NCBI RefSeq assembly: GCF_023156505.1
Contig: NZ_JALNMJ010000027.1
Coordinates: forward strand, 1-64,000
Length of the DNA stretch: 64,000 bases
DNA from: Roseibium sediminicola
Lineage (GTDB): Bacteria > Pseudomonadota > Alphaproteobacteria > Rhizobiales > Stappiaceae
Direction of reading: 5' to 3'
The notes beneath the pieces were generated by a model. It was not told the origin of the DNA and ran no database searches. It worked only from the letters and a program-made list of their open reading frames with translations. Position numbers and translations under genes: made by a program. How positions within the stretch are numbered: the stretch's first letter is position 1; every line of letters starts with the position of its first letter. Positions 8,091 through 17,326 of the stretch are shown one piece after another.

Positions 8091-8201
8091 AAGCGGTGAC
8101 GCCTGTTTCGGACAGGAAAAGCGAGGCGCAGTTAAATGCCTTTCTGGAGAACGAAAGCAAATGGGCAACAAGACCCCGGTGCGGGTGAAGTGGAAAGCTG
8201 A

Positions 8202-9065
8202 ATGGACATCCTGATATCCGGCCTGCTGCTGGGCGGGACCTACGCGCTGATCGCCATGGGACTGACGCTGCAATATGGCGTCGCGCGGATCATGAACCTT
8301 GCCAATGGCGAGGTGCTGGTGATCGGCGCGCTGACGGCGTTCCTGGTCTACACCTCGCTGGCGGTCAGTCCGCTGGTGACGGTTCTGGTGATCGCACCGC
8401 TGGCCTTTGCCGCCAGCTGGCTGGTCTACCGCATCCTGCTGCTGCCCCTGGTCAGGCGGGCCAAAAACCAGGGGCAGCTGGAGGTGGATTCGATCCTGGC
8501 GACCTTTGGCATGGGTTTCTTCCTGGTCGGCGGGATGGTGTTCATCTATCCCGAACTCTTCGCCTATTCCTATCTGGCGGTGCCGGTGGATCTCGCCGGC
8601 ACGACGGTCGCCGCCAACCGGCTCGTCGCCTTTGGCGGCGCGGTCCTGATCGGGCTGGCGCTTTATCTGTGGCTGAACCGCACCCGGGCAGGCCTGGCGG
8701 TGCGCGCGGTCGCTGTCAGTCCGCTGGCGGCCGGCCTGGTCGGCATCAATGTCGAAAAGACCAGCGCGCTCGCCTTTGCCATTGGCGGCATGATCACCGC
8801 CATGGGGGGTGTCTTGATCTCCACCTTCATCACGCTCGATCCGTCCTTCGGGGTCATCTTCACCATGAAGGCGCTGATCATCGTCATCATGGGCGGGGTC
8901 GGCGACATTCGCGGCGCCATCGTTGCGGCGCTCATTCTCGGTGTTGTCGAAACCGCGGTGGCGACCCTGATCGATCCGGGCCTGACCCTGGCCGCGGCCT
9001 ATACCATTTTCCTCCTGGTGCTGCTGTTCCGGCCCGAGGGCCTGTTCGGCCGGAGGCCCGCATGA
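8202..9065 (+). CDS. Branched-chain-type ABC transporter permease, LivH class
   Basis: 287 residues, almost entirely hydrophobic helices. Family features include GLLLGGTYALIAMGLTLQYGV at the N-terminus, MNLANGE, and FTMKALIIVIMGGVGDIRGA near the C-terminus, which holds the ATPase-contacting loop. It forms the membrane channel with the next gene product. It ends in ATGA overlapping the start of that gene, so the two are translationally coupled. The start at 8202 gives the usual family N-terminus. Confidence 0.93.
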   Translation: MDILISGLLLGGTYALIAMGLTLQYGVARIMNLANGEVLVIGALTAFLVYTSLAVSPLVTVLVIAPLAFAASWLVYRILLLPLVRRAKNQGQLEVDSILATFGMGFFLVGGMVFIYPELFAYSYLAVPVDLAGTTVAANRLVAFGGAVLIGLALYLWLNRTRAGLAVRAVAVSPLAAGLVGINVEKTSALAFAIGGMITAMGGVLISTFITLDPSFGVIFTMKALIIVIMGGVGDIRGAIVAALILGVVETAVATLIDPGLTLAAAYTIFLLVLLFRPEGLFGRRPA

Positions 9066-9988
9066 TGCCCGCGTCCCTACGTCCGCTCCTGGTGGCCGGG
9101 GGCCTCCTTGGGCTGGCCGGTTTCGTGCCGCTGGTCGCCGACGGCTACTGGCTGTCGATTGCCGTCACCATCCTCATGTATGTGGCGCTCTCGACCTCCT
9201 GGGCGCTGTTTTCCGGCCCGACACACTATATCGCGCTCTCCACCGGGGCCTTTTTCGGCATAGGCGGCTATCTCGTCGGCCTCGGCATGAGCGACTATGA
9301 TCAGAGTTTTTGGGCCATGGCCGCCATCGCTCCGTTTGTCGCGACCGGTCTGGCGGCCCTGATCGGCTGGGCCACCCTGCGCCTCTCCGGCGTCTATTTT
9401 GTCATCTTCACGCTCGGGCTCGCGGAGATGATCCGCAACCTGATCAGCTGGATCCAGAACAATTTCCTCGGCAGCCGCGGGCTTTATGTGCTGACCGACC
9501 TGGACGAGCGCCACATCTACTGGATGTTGCTGGCGATCACCGCCGGTGTCTTCCTGTTCGGCTGGCGGCTCGGGCGCTCGCGGCTGGGCTTCGCGCTGCG
9601 CATTCTCGGCAATGACGAGGAGGTCGCCCGCCATGTCGGCATCAACACGGCGCGAACCAAGATCCTGATGTTCATGACGACCGGTTTTGTCGCCGCCCTG
9701 GTCGGCGCTGTGGTGGCGCCGCGCTATTATTACATCGAGCCGAACGTGGTGTTCTCCCCCGAACTCAGCTTCATCGTGGTGATCATGGCGCTGCTTGGCG
9801 GCACGCGCCGGCTCTATGGGCCTCTGCTCGGCGTCATTCCCTTCACGCTGCTATGGGAAGTGATCTCGGTGTCCTTCCCGAACGCCACCACCATGGTGCT
9901 CGGCCTGACCTTCCTTTTGATCGTCTACGGCATCCCGAACGGCATCACCGGGCTTCTGTCCGGCTTTGCGGCAAGGAGAAGCGCATGA
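9062..9988 (+). CDS. Branched-chain-type ABC transporter permease, LivM class
   Basis: 308 residues with about eight to ten membrane helices. Features: FSGPTHYIALSTGAFFGIGGYLVGL, LRLSGVYFVIFTLGLAEMIRN, LRILGNDEEVARHVGINTARTK (the cytoplasmic coupling loop with the EA-like turn) and VVIMALLGGTRRLYGPLLG. The start at 9062 overlaps the upstream stop in ATGA; a longer open frame beginning at 8669 runs inside the upstream gene and is an artefact. It pairs with the LivH-type permease. Confidence 0.92.
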   Translation: MMPASLRPLLVAGGLLGLAGFVPLVADGYWLSIAVTILMYVALSTSWALFSGPTHYIALSTGAFFGIGGYLVGLGMSDYDQSFWAMAAIAPFVATGLAALIGWATLRLSGVYFVIFTLGLAEMIRNLISWIQNNFLGSRGLYVLTDLDERHIYWMLLAITAGVFLFGWRLGRSRLGFALRILGNDEEVARHVGINTARTKILMFMTTGFVAALVGAVVAPRYYYIEPNVVFSPELSFIVVIMALLGGTRRLYGPLLGVIPFTLLWEVISVSFPNATTMVLGLTFLLIVYGIPNGITGLLSGFAARRSA

Positions 9989-10716
9989 CCCCGGGCGATC
10001 CGATCCTGTTCGTCAACAATGTCACCAAACGCTTCGGCGGTCTGGTCGCGGTCAACAATGTCAGTTTCGAGGTGCGCGAACACGAGGTCATGGGCCTGAT
10101 CGGGCCGAACGGCTCCGGCAAGTCGACCACCATGAACATGATCTCCGGCGCTCTCAAAGCCACCTCCGGCTCGATCACGCTGAAGGGGCACGACCTGACC
10201 CGGGCAAAGACCTTCGAGAATGCGCGCTTTGGTGTCTCGCGCACGTTCCAGCTGGTGCGCATCCTGCCCGAACTCTCCGTGCTGGAAAACGTCATCGCCG
10301 GCGCGGTTTTCGGTCACAAACGGCGCTGGGGCGCCGAGGCGGAAGCGTTCGCGGCCGGACTGCTGGAGCGTGTCGGATTGGCGGAGCGGATCACCGCACC
10401 GGTCGGGTCGCTGACCTATATCGACCAGAAACGGCTGGAGCTTGCCCGCGCGCTTGCCGGAGAGCCGAGCGTGTTGCTGCTGGATGAATGGCTGGCCGGG
10501 CTCAACCCCTCCGAATTGAAGGTCGGCATCGACCTTGTCGCAAGCCTCCGGCAGGAAGGCCGCACGATCATTCTGGTGGAACATGTCATGGACGCCATCC
10601 GTTCGCTCTGTGATCGCTGTCTGGTGATCAATTCCGGCACCAAGATCGCCGAAGGCACACCGGACGCGGTGCTGTCCGACCCGGACGTGATCCGCGCTTA
10701 TCTCGGAGAGGGCTGA
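9985..10716 (+). CDS. ABC transporter ATP-binding protein, LivG class
   Basis: 243 residues. Walker A is GPNGSGKST, the signature region is degenerate (VGSLTYIDQKRLELARALAGEP rather than LSGGQ, as in the LivG group, where this motif often varies), Walker B is VLLLDEWLAGL with D-E retained, and the switch His is in ILVEHVMDAI. It powers the importer from the cytoplasmic side. The ATG at 9985 overlaps the upstream stop in ATGA. Note that the residue after the Walker B Glu is W, whereas many homologues have P. Confidence 0.9.
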   Translation: MTPGDPILFVNNVTKRFGGLVAVNNVSFEVREHEVMGLIGPNGSGKSTTMNMISGALKATSGSITLKGHDLTRAKTFENARFGVSRTFQLVRILPELSVLENVIAGAVFGHKRRWGAEAEAFAAGLLERVGLAERITAPVGSLTYIDQKRLELARALAGEPSVLLLDEWLAGLNPSELKVGIDLVASLRQEGRTIILVEHVMDAIRSLCDRCLVINSGTKIAEGTPDAVLSDPDVIRAYLGEG

Positions 10717-11426
10717 TGCTGGAGATCCGGAACCTCACCGTCACCTACGGACTGCACAAGGCACTGCAAGGCGTCAGTCTGACGGCGGAAAAAGGCGAAG
10801 TGGTCGTCATCCTGGGCGCGAACGGGGCAGGCAAGAGTTCGCTCCTCAGGGCCATTGCCGGCATCAGCGAAGGCGATGTCGCTGGCGACGTTACGCTTGC
10901 CGGTGCATCACTGCGCTCCCTTGGTGCTGACCGGATTGTTGAGCAGGGCATTGCCTTCGTGCCGGAAGGCCGCGGCATTTTCGGCGATCTCAGCGTCTGG
11001 GAGAACCTGATGCTCGGAGCCTATCCGGAGCGCGCGCGGGCGCGCCGCAAGCAGAACCTGGAGCGGGTGGTGTCTCTCTTTCCGAAACTGGCGCAGCGGC
11101 GCGGACAGACGGTGCGCACCATGTCGGGCGGCGAACAGCAGATGGTGGCGATCGGCCGGGCGATCATGTCCAACCCAGACATCCTGATGCTGGACGAACC
11201 GTCCCTCGGCCTGTCGCCGCTGCTCTGCAGGGATCTCTTCGAAAACCTGTCGAAGATCCGCGAGACCGGCATCGGCGTGCTGCTGGTGGAGCAGAACGCC
11301 AAGCAGAGCCTTGCCATGGCCGACCGGGGCTACCTGATCGAGAACGGCCGGATCACCGGCGAGGGCCAGGCGGACGCGCTGCTCAGTGATCCGGCAGTGC
11401 AGAAGGCTTATCTGGGCGGGGTCTGA
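10716..11426 (+). CDS. ABC transporter ATP-binding protein, LivF class
   Basis: 236 residues with Walker A GANGAGKSS, signature MSGGEQQM, Walker B ILMLDEPSLGLSP and switch region LLVEQNAKQSL, which is characteristic of LivF proteins. The ATG at 10716 overlaps the TGA of the upstream gene (TGATG). It completes a five-component importer starting at 6424. No terminator is evident before the copper genes. Confidence 0.93.
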   Translation: MLEIRNLTVTYGLHKALQGVSLTAEKGEVVVILGANGAGKSSLLRAIAGISEGDVAGDVTLAGASLRSLGADRIVEQGIAFVPEGRGIFGDLSVWENLMLGAYPERARARRKQNLERVVSLFPKLAQRRGQTVRTMSGGEQQMVAIGRAIMSNPDILMLDEPSLGLSPLLCRDLFENLSKIRETGIGVLLVEQNAKQSLAMADRGYLIENGRITGEGQADALLSDPAVQKAYLGGV

Positions 11427-11457
11427 AGCGCCCTTTGCGTCTACGCAATTCCCCGTC

Positions 11458-11488
11458 TTGACCTTCCAGTGACTGGAGGTTCTATCTG
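11458..11488 (+). promoter_or_regulatory. CueR/MerR-type promoter of the copper operon
   Basis: A -35 box TTGACC (11458-11463) and a plausible -10 element TATCTG (11483-11488) are separated by 19 bases, the overlong spacer that MerR-family activators correct by twisting DNA. The spacer carries a dyad centred on 11471: GACCTTCCAGT-G-ACTGGAGGTTC, matching at 9 of 11 paired positions. The layout and the ACCTTCC half-site are close to known copA promoters. The -10 match is modest. Confidence 0.75.
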
Positions 11489-11524
11489 CAGGGTCAGCGA
11501 AACGCGATCAGAGCCGTCAGGACC

Positions 11525-13897
11525 ATGCAGGACACAGCAGATACCCCCAACGAAATCCAGCCGGAAGACAAGGTCCAAGACCCGGTCTGCGGCATGTCGG
11601 TCACGCTCGGCAAGGGCAAACCCTCGCTGACATACAAGGGCCGGGACTATCATTTCTGCAATCCCAAGTGCCACGACAAGTTCGAGGCGGACCCGTATTT
11701 CTACGTCTCCGGCAACAATAAGAAGAAAAAACAGCTGGAGGCGGAAAAGGACGCGGGCGGCGCGCTCTATACCTGTCCCATGGATCCGGAAATCGTCCAG
11801 GAAGGCCCCGGCACCTGCCCGATCTGCGGCATGGCCTTGGAGCCGATGAGCGGTGTTTCCGACGAGCCGAACCATGAACTGATCGATTTCACCCGCCGTC
11901 TCTGGGTCAGCGCGCTGGCGGCGATCCCGCTCCTGATCCTGACCATGGGGCCGATGCTGGGCGTGCCGATCCGCAGCTGGATCGGCGAAGGCGTCGCGAT
12001 CTATCTGGAAGCCATCCTGGCAACGCCCGTGGTGCTGTGGGCGGCGCTGCCGTTCTTCCAGCGTGGCTGGACCTCGCTGATCACCCGAAAATTCAACATG
12101 TGGACGCTGATCATGATCGGTGTCGGCGCGGCCTATCTCTATTCCATGGTGGCGGCCTTCCTGCCGTTCCTGTTTCCCGAAGCGCTCAAGAGCGAAACCG
12201 GTCACATGCCGGTCTATTTCGAGGCAGCGGTGGTGATCATCGCGCTGGTCTTTGTCGGCCAGGTGCTGGAGCTGAGGGCACGCGAGCGCACGGGCGACGC
12301 CATCCGGGCTTTGCTGGATCTGGCCCCCAAAACCGCACGGCGGATCACGCCGGAAGGCGATGAGTACGACGCGCCGCTGGAGAACATCCTGGCGGGCGAC
12401 CGGCTGCGGGTGCGGCCGGGCGAAGCGGTGCCGGTGGACGGCGAAGTGCTCGAGGGCGGCTCATCGGTGGATGAAAGCCTTGTCACAGGAGAACCGGTGC
12501 CGGTGGAGAAGAACCCGGGCGACACGGTCACCGGCGGCACGCTCAACAAGACCGGTTCCTTTGTCATGGAGGCCAGGCTGGTCGGTGCCGACACCATGCT
12601 GGCCAAGATCGTCGACATGGTTGCCTCGGCGCAGCGCTCGCGCGCGCCGATCCAGGGCCTGGCCGACAAGGTCGCCGGCTATTTCGTGCCGACTGTTGTC
12701 GGTGTCGCGATCCTTGCCTTTGTCGTCTGGTTGCTTGTCGGACCGAGCCCGGCTCTGGTCCATGCGATCATCGCGGCGGTCTCCGTCCTGATCATCGCCT
12801 GTCCCTGCGCGCTTGGCCTGGCGACGCCGATGTCGATCATGACGGCGACCGGACGTGGCGCCCAGGCGGGCGTCCTGGTCAAGACCGCGGAAGCGCTGGA
12901 GCGTCTCGCCTCGGTTGACACGATTGTCGTCGACAAGACCGGGACCCTGACGGAAGGCAGGCCGGTTGTCAGCGAGCTCGTCGCCGCAAAGGGTGTCTCC
13001 GAGGACGACCTGTTGCGGCTCGCAGGGGCCCTGGAAAAAGGCTCGGAGCATCCGCTGGCTGAATCCATCCTGGCGGAAGTCAACAAACACGGTCTCGACC
13101 TGCCGGATGCTTCGGGCTTCGAGGCGGTTACCGGCAAGGGCGTCCACGCCACAGTCGACGGTGCGGAGATCCTGTTCGGCAATGCCGATTTTGCCGCCGA
13201 CAGCGGTGCCGATCTCTCAAGCCTCAGGGATCGCGGCGAGGAGCTTGCCGAACTGGGCAAGACAGTCATGTATCTGGTCAAAAAGTCGGGCGGTACCGCA
13301 CAGCTGATGGGACTGATTGCCGTTGCCGATCCGGTCAAGGCAAATGCCAAGGCCGCCATCGGCGCCCTGCATGAGGACGGCATCAGGATCGTCATGGCGA
13401 CCGGCGACGCGCCGCGCACGGCCGAAGCCGTTGCCAGGGCGCTCGGCATTGACGAGGTGCGCGCGGGTGTCTTGCCGGAAGGCAAGAAACAGCTCATTGA
13501 AGACCTTAGGGCAAAGGGCAAAGTGGTCGCGATGGCGGGGGACGGCGTCAACGACGCCCCGGCGCTGGCGGCCGCCGATGTCGGCCTCGCCATGGGAACG
13601 GGCGCCGACGTTGCCGTGGAAAGTGCCGGTCTGACCCTTTTGAAAGGCGATCTGGAAGGGATCTTGCGGGCGCGGACGCTGGCGCGCGAGACCGTGCGCA
13701 ACATCCGCCAGAACCTGTTCTTCGCCTTTGTCTATAATGCGGTCGGTGTGCCGATTGCTGCCGGCATTCTCTACCCGGTCTTCGGCATCCTGTTGTCGCC
13801 GATGCTGGCGGCGGCGGCAATGAGCCTGTCGTCGGTGTCGGTGATCAGCAACGCGCTGCGGCTGCGCCGGCTGAAACTCGAAAGGGGCGGGGCATGA
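11525..13897 (+). CDS. copA: Copper-exporting P1B-type ATPase with YHS and heavy-metal-binding N-terminal domains
   Basis: Pumps Cu(I) out of the cytoplasm using ATP. Order of parts: a YHS domain (about 18-60, DPVCGMSV ... [12 protein letters not shown]), a Cys-rich metal-binding domain (about 81-108, YTCPMDPEI ... [10 protein letters not shown]), paired membrane helices, the actuator loop with VTGEPVP, the CPC metal site at Cys426-Pro-Cys428, phosphorylated Asp470 in DKTGT, an HP motif (SEHPLAE), the [10 protein letters not shown] hinge, and last helices with [11 protein letters not shown] and [12 protein letters not shown]. There is no classical HMA (GMTCxxC) domain. At 790 residues it is normal for the group. 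It overlaps cueR by ATGA and is preceded by a MerR-type promoter. Confidence 0.93.
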   Translation: MQDTADTPNEIQPEDKVQDPVCGMSVTLGKGKPSLTYKGRDYHFCNPKCHDKFEADPYFYVSGNNKKKKQLEAEKDAGGALYTCPMDPEIVQEGPGTCPICGMALEPMSGVSDEPNHELIDFTRRLWVSALAAIPLLILTMGPMLGVPIRSWIGEGVAIYLEAILATPVVLWAALPFFQRGWTSLITRKFNMWTLIMIGVGAAYLYSMVAAFLPFLFPEALKSETGHMPVYFEAAVVIIALVFVGQVLELRARERTGDAIRALLDLAPKTARRITPEGDEYDAPLENILAGDRLRVRPGEAVPVDGEVLEGGSSVDESLVTGEPVPVEKNPGDTVTGGTLNKTGSFVMEARLVGADTMLAKIVDMVASAQRSRAPIQGLADKVAGYFVPTVVGVAILAFVVWLLVGPSPALVHAIIAAVSVLIIACPCALGLATPMSIMTATGRGAQAGVLVKTAEALERLASVDTIVVDKTGTLTEGRPVVSELVAAKGVSEDDLLRLAGALEKGSEHPLAESILAEVNKHGLDLPDASGFEAVTGKGVHATVDGAEILFGNADFAADSGADLSSLRDRGEELAELGKTVMYLVKKSGGTAQLMGLIAVADPVKANAKAAIGALHEDGIRIVMATGDAPRTAEAVARALGIDEVRAGVLPEGKKQLIEDLRAKGKVVAMAGDGVNDAPALAAADVGLAMGTGADVAVESAGLTLLKGDLEGILRARTLARETVRNIRQNLFFAFVYNAVGVPIAAGILYPVFGILLSPMLAAAAMSLSSVSVISNALRLRRLKLERGGA

Positions 13898-14313
13898 ATA
13901 TCGGTGCGGCGTCCGAGCAAAGCGGCCTGCCGGTCAAGACCATCCGCTACTATGAGGATATCGGACTGGTCCGGCCCGCCCGCAGCGAGAACGGCTACCG
14001 CGAGTTTCTCGACAGCGATCTGCAGCGCCTGAAATTCCTGCAGCGGGCGCGCAGCCTCGGCTTCTCCATCGAGGAATGCCGGGAGCTGCTGTCGCTTTAC
14101 GAGGATCGCAACCGCGCCAGCGCGGATGTGCGGGAAATCACCAAGACCAAGATCAAGGAAGTGGATCGCAAGATTGCCGAACTGCAATCGTTGAAACGGG
14201 TTTTGTCGGACCTGGTCAAGGCCTGCCATGGCGATGACCGGACGGATTGCCCGATCATCGACGATCTTTCCGGCGGCCTCGACACGGCGTTCGAGGACAG
14301 GGGGAAAAGCTGA
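13894..14313 (+). CDS. cueR: Copper-responsive MerR-family regulator CueR
   Basis: 139 residues. The N-terminal helix-turn-helix and wing ([35 protein letters not shown]) are followed by a long dimerisation helix and the metal loop with Cys111 and Cys119 ([13 protein letters not shown]), the spacing used by CueR to bind Cu(I), Ag(I) or Au(I). It should activate the promoter at 11458-11488 and so its own operon. It is coupled to copA by an ATGA overlap and to the next gene by TGATG. Confidence 0.92.
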   Translation: MNIGAASEQSGLPVKTIRYYEDIGLVRPARSENGYREFLDSDLQRLKFLQRARSLGFSIEECRELLSLYEDRNRASADVREITKTKIKEVDRKIAELQSLKRVLSDLVKACHGDDRTDCPIIDDLSGGLDTAFEDRGKS

Positions 14314-14738
14314 TGCGCAGGACGTTTTTCTATCTGTCGGCCGCCTTGTCCCTGACCGTTCTTGCTGTGCTGGCCTGGGGCTGGCTGACCGAAGAGGACG
14401 CACCTTCAGAAACGGCGGGCGCTGCGATCGTTTCGGTGACGGTGCCGGAGCTGACCGGCGCGGCACTTGAGGGCGAGGCGCTGTTCCAGCAAAACTGCGC
14501 CGTCTGCCATGGCGACAACGCCGCCGGGCGCGACGGCATCGGTCCGCCTTTGGTGCACAAGATCTACGAGCCGGGCCATCACGGCGACGGCGCGTTTTAC
14601 CTGGCGGCGCAACAGGGGGTACGGGCACATCACTGGCCATTTGGAAACATGCCGCCTGTCGAAGATGTGACCCAAAAGGACATTGAAAGCATCATTGCCT
14701 ATGTGCGTAAACTGCAGCGGGCAAACGGAATCAATTGA
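14313..14738 (+). CDS. Membrane-anchored or exported mono-haem cytochrome c
   Basis: 141 residues. An N-terminal hydrophobic segment (residues 4-23, FFYLSAALSLTVLAVLAWGW) acts as signal or anchor; the cytochrome c domain has CAVCH in FQQNCAVCHGDNAAGRDGIGPPL and a likely axial Met in FGNMPPV. It ends with a class I C-terminal helix (VTQKDIESIIAYVRKL). It starts inside the stop of cueR (TGATG), so it belongs to the copper operon. Electron transfer linked to copper detoxification in the periplasm is inferred from position alone. Confidence 0.85.
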   Translation: MRRTFFYLSAALSLTVLAVLAWGWLTEEDAPSETAGAAIVSVTVPELTGAALEGEALFQQNCAVCHGDNAAGRDGIGPPLVHKIYEPGHHGDGAFYLAAQQGVRAHHWPFGNMPPVEDVTQKDIESIIAYVRKLQRANGIN

Positions 14739-14753
14739 CGGAGAGGATGAACC

Positions 14754-15209
14754 ATGCGGATTGGACGGACCGGACTTGTCGTGCTGACGAGCGTTTTTGT
14801 TGCGGGCGCTGCTCTCGCGCATGAAGGCGCAACCGGCGTCGTCAAGGAGCGCATGGACCTGATGTCGGATATCGGCGACCAGATGAAGATCATCGGCACC
14901 ATGATGAAGAGCGGTCCCTACGATACCGCGGCGCTGGCGGCTGCCAGCGGCAAGATCGCCGCGCATGGCGGACCGGCGATGTTGAAACTGTTCCCGGAAG
15001 GCAGCATTCAGGAAAAGAGCGAAGCCAAGCAGGAAATCTGGACCGACTGGCCGAAATTCCAGGCCTATGCCGGTGAACTGGAAGCTTCGGCACAGGCGCT
15101 ACAGGATCTCGCCGAGGAAGGCGCCGGCAAGGAACTGACCGGCCCGGCCTTCGGCACGCTGGCGGGCACCTGCAAGAGCTGCCACGAATCCTTCCGGGTG
15201 AAGAAATAG
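14754..15209 (+). CDS. Cytochrome c' family protein
   Basis: 151 residues with a signal peptide (about 1-22, ending AGAALA before HEGATG) and a four-helix-bundle cytochrome c' pattern: VVKERMDLMSDIGDQMK in helix 1 and the haem motif CKSCHESFRVKK at the extreme C-terminus. Cytochrome c' proteins bind a high-spin haem and can bind NO. It is 15 bases downstream of the preceding cytochrome gene, with GGAGAGG as ribosome site. Its place in a copper operon is unexplained. Confidence 0.87.
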   Translation: MRIGRTGLVVLTSVFVAGAALAHEGATGVVKERMDLMSDIGDQMKIIGTMMKSGPYDTAALAAASGKIAAHGGPAMLKLFPEGSIQEKSEAKQEIWTDWPKFQAYAGELEASAQALQDLAEEGAGKELTGPAFGTLAGTCKSCHESFRVKK

Positions 15210-15339
15210 CCGAGGTGGCTTGATCCACGGACTCGAGCGGTCTTCCCGCTTGCCACATGCGGCAGCATGTTCTACCTCACGGTCAACTTAAACGTTTTTG
15301 TGCTGACGGCGCCGGACCGGCCAGAGGAGATGACACGCC

Positions 15340-15960
15340 ATGACCATCCGCTATCACGAGGGCGATCTGCCCGATCTCTCGGGCTACCAGAGTGCAAAGG
15401 CTGTGGCGGTCGACAGCGAGACCCTCGGGCTCAATCCGCACCGGGACCGGCTGTGCGTGGTGCAGCTCTCGGCGGGCGACGGCTCGGCGGATGTGGTTCA
15501 GATCGCCAAGGGGCAGACCGGCGCGCCGAACCTCAAGGCGTTGTTCGAAGATCCGTCCAAGCCGAAAATTTTCCACTTCGCACGATTTGATGTTGCGGTG
15601 CTCCGGCACTATCTGGGAATTCAGGTCACGCCGGTCTGGTGTACGAAGATCGCCTCCAAGCTGGTCAGGACCTACACGGACCGGCACGGATTGAAGGACA
15701 TTACGCGCGAACTGCTCGGAGTAGAGCTGTCGAAACAGCAGCAGAGTTCCGACTGGGCCGCCGAGACCTTGAGCGATGCGCAGCTTGCTTACGCGGCCTC
15801 CGACGTTCTGCATTTGCATGACCTGAAGGAAAAACTGGAATTCATGCTTTCCCGGGAAGACCGCGGCCATATTGCCGACGCATGTTTCCGGTTTCTTCCC
15901 GTTCGCGCCGAGCTCGACCTGAAGGGCTGGGAAGAAAACGATATTTTTGCCCATTCGTAA
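15340..15960 (+). CDS. Ribonuclease D-like 3'-5' exonuclease
   Basis: 206 residues consisting of the DEDDy exonuclease domain only: Asp25 and Glu27 (AVDSETLGL), Asp84 (HFARFDVAVL) and Tyr151/Asp155 (YAASDVLHL). The HRDC domains of full-length RNase D are absent, as is common for alphaproteobacterial single-domain homologues. It likely trims RNA 3' ends. It precedes the LPS export genes with a gap of 62 bases. A GAGGAG ribosome site precedes the start. Confidence 0.88.
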   Translation: MTIRYHEGDLPDLSGYQSAKAVAVDSETLGLNPHRDRLCVVQLSAGDGSADVVQIAKGQTGAPNLKALFEDPSKPKIFHFARFDVAVLRHYLGIQVTPVWCTKIASKLVRTYTDRHGLKDITRELLGVELSKQQQSSDWAAETLSDAQLAYAASDVLHLHDLKEKLEFMLSREDRGHIADACFRFLPVRAELDLKGWEENDIFAHS

Positions 15961-16022
15961 TCGATAACGGGCCCGCCAGCCGAGCCCGGGGGCCATTCGC
16001 GGAGACGCCGTTGACTGCAGCC

Positions 16023-16661
16023 ATGGATCAATTAGGGGGAGAGGCTCCCAAACGGCGCTACAGCCGCGCGCAACGCGCCGCCCGGAGGCACAGCCTCCTT
16101 GTGCATGTGATGCGCTGGCTGTTTCCCGGGATCGGCCTTGCGATCCTCGCGGGCATGATCGGCCTTGTGGTTCTGTTCAACATCCTGAGCGGCTTTGGCG
16201 CGTCCAACGTGATGCTGACAAGCGAAGGCCTGGTCATGGACCAGCCGGAGCTTTCCGGCCATGACGGTGAGCGCTCCTACAAGGTGACGGCGACCCGGGC
16301 GATCCAGCGTCTCAGCGATCCGCGCATCATCGATCTGGAAACCATCCGGGCCGATATCGTGCTCTCCAAGGACCAGCGCGCGGAGATAATCGCGCTCAAG
16401 GGCACCTACAACAACGCAGCCGAGACACTCCGGCTCTACGAGGGCATCCAGCTGGAGTGGAGCGAAGGCTACACTGTCGACCTTTCGGAAGTGGAGATCG
16501 ACCTCAACAACGGCGCCCTGTCAACGTCCGAGCCGGTCTCCATCCGTTCAGCTCAGGGTCATGTTGTCTCCGGCAAACTCGATTATGATCAGACCAAGGG
16601 ACTGGTGCGGTTTTCCGACAGCATCAAGATGACCCTCAATCCGGCCTCGCAAGGACAATAG
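16023..16661 (+). CDS. lptC: LPS export protein LptC
   Basis: 212 residues: a basic N-terminus, one membrane anchor (VMRWLFPGIGLAILAGMIGLV region) and a periplasmic beta-jellyroll of LptC type (SYKVTATRAIQ, ADIVLSKDQRAEIIALKGTY). It hands LPS from the LptBFG extractor to LptA. The ATG at 16023 is chosen, but a TTG at 16011 sits better behind GGAGA and could be the true start. Three bases separate its stop from lptA. Confidence 0.87.
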   Translation: MDQLGGEAPKRRYSRAQRAARRHSLLVHVMRWLFPGIGLAILAGMIGLVVLFNILSGFGASNVMLTSEGLVMDQPELSGHDGERSYKVTATRAIQRLSDPRIIDLETIRADIVLSKDQRAEIIALKGTYNNAAETLRLYEGIQLEWSEGYTVDLSEVEIDLNNGALSTSEPVSIRSAQGHVVSGKLDYDQTKGLVRFSDSIKMTLNPASQGQ

Positions 16662-16664
16662 GCA

Positions 16665-17243
16665 ATGACATTTTTCAAACGCTTGATGATTGCATCGGCA
16701 GCAGCGGTCCTGTTCGCGGGGGCGGCGCAGGCCCAGACCTTTTCCGATGCCTTCGCCGGCTTCGGCTCCAATGACGGCGAACCGATCGACATCGAAGCCA
16801 GCGAGCTCAGGGTCGAGGACAACAACTCCACCGCGACCTTTGTCGGCAACGTGGTTGTAACCCAGGGCGAAACCAGCCTGAAAACCCAGCGTCTCAAGGT
16901 GTTCTATATCGGCTCCGGCGCCGAGCAGTCCAAGGACAGCGCGGTTCAGCAGCGCATCTCCCGCCTGGAAGCAGCCGGCGGCGTCTATATCACCTCCAAG
17001 GACCAGACCGCGCGCGGCGATGCCGCCAGTTTCGATATGACCCGAGAAGTCATGGTCATGACCGGCAAGGAAGTGGTGCTGAGCCAGGGGCCGAATGTGG
17101 TTGTCGGCAACAAGCTCACCGTCAACCTGAAGACCGGCCAGGCGAATCTTTCCGCCGGCAGCGGCAACGTCTCCGGGCAGGGCGGTGGCAGCGGCCGGGT
17201 CAAGGTTCGCATCCAGCCCAACAGCGTGCAGGACGGAAATTAA
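16665..17243 (+). CDS. lptA: LPS transport periplasmic protein LptA
   Basis: 192 residues with a signal peptide (about 1-24, ending GAAQAQT) and an OstA/LptA jellyroll: IDIEASELRVEDNNSTATFVGNVVVTQGE, then RLKVFYIGSG, ARGDAASFDMTREVMVMTGKEVVL and GNKLTVNLKTGQANL. It forms the periplasmic bridge that carries LPS to the outer membrane. It lies between lptC and lptB in the usual order. Confidence 0.92.
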   Translation: MTFFKRLMIASAAAVLFAGAAQAQTFSDAFAGFGSNDGEPIDIEASELRVEDNNSTATFVGNVVVTQGETSLKTQRLKVFYIGSGAEQSKDSAVQQRISRLEAAGGVYITSKDQTARGDAASFDMTREVMVMTGKEVVLSQGPNVVVGNKLTVNLKTGQANLSAGSGNVSGQGGGSGRVKVRIQPNSVQDGN

Positions 17244-17326
17244 TTGCGGCTGGTATAAGTTTGTTTGCGGGCTCCGACTCGACACTCTGGCCCGCAGACC
17301 TTATGTGAAGCCGCGACAACGAATGC

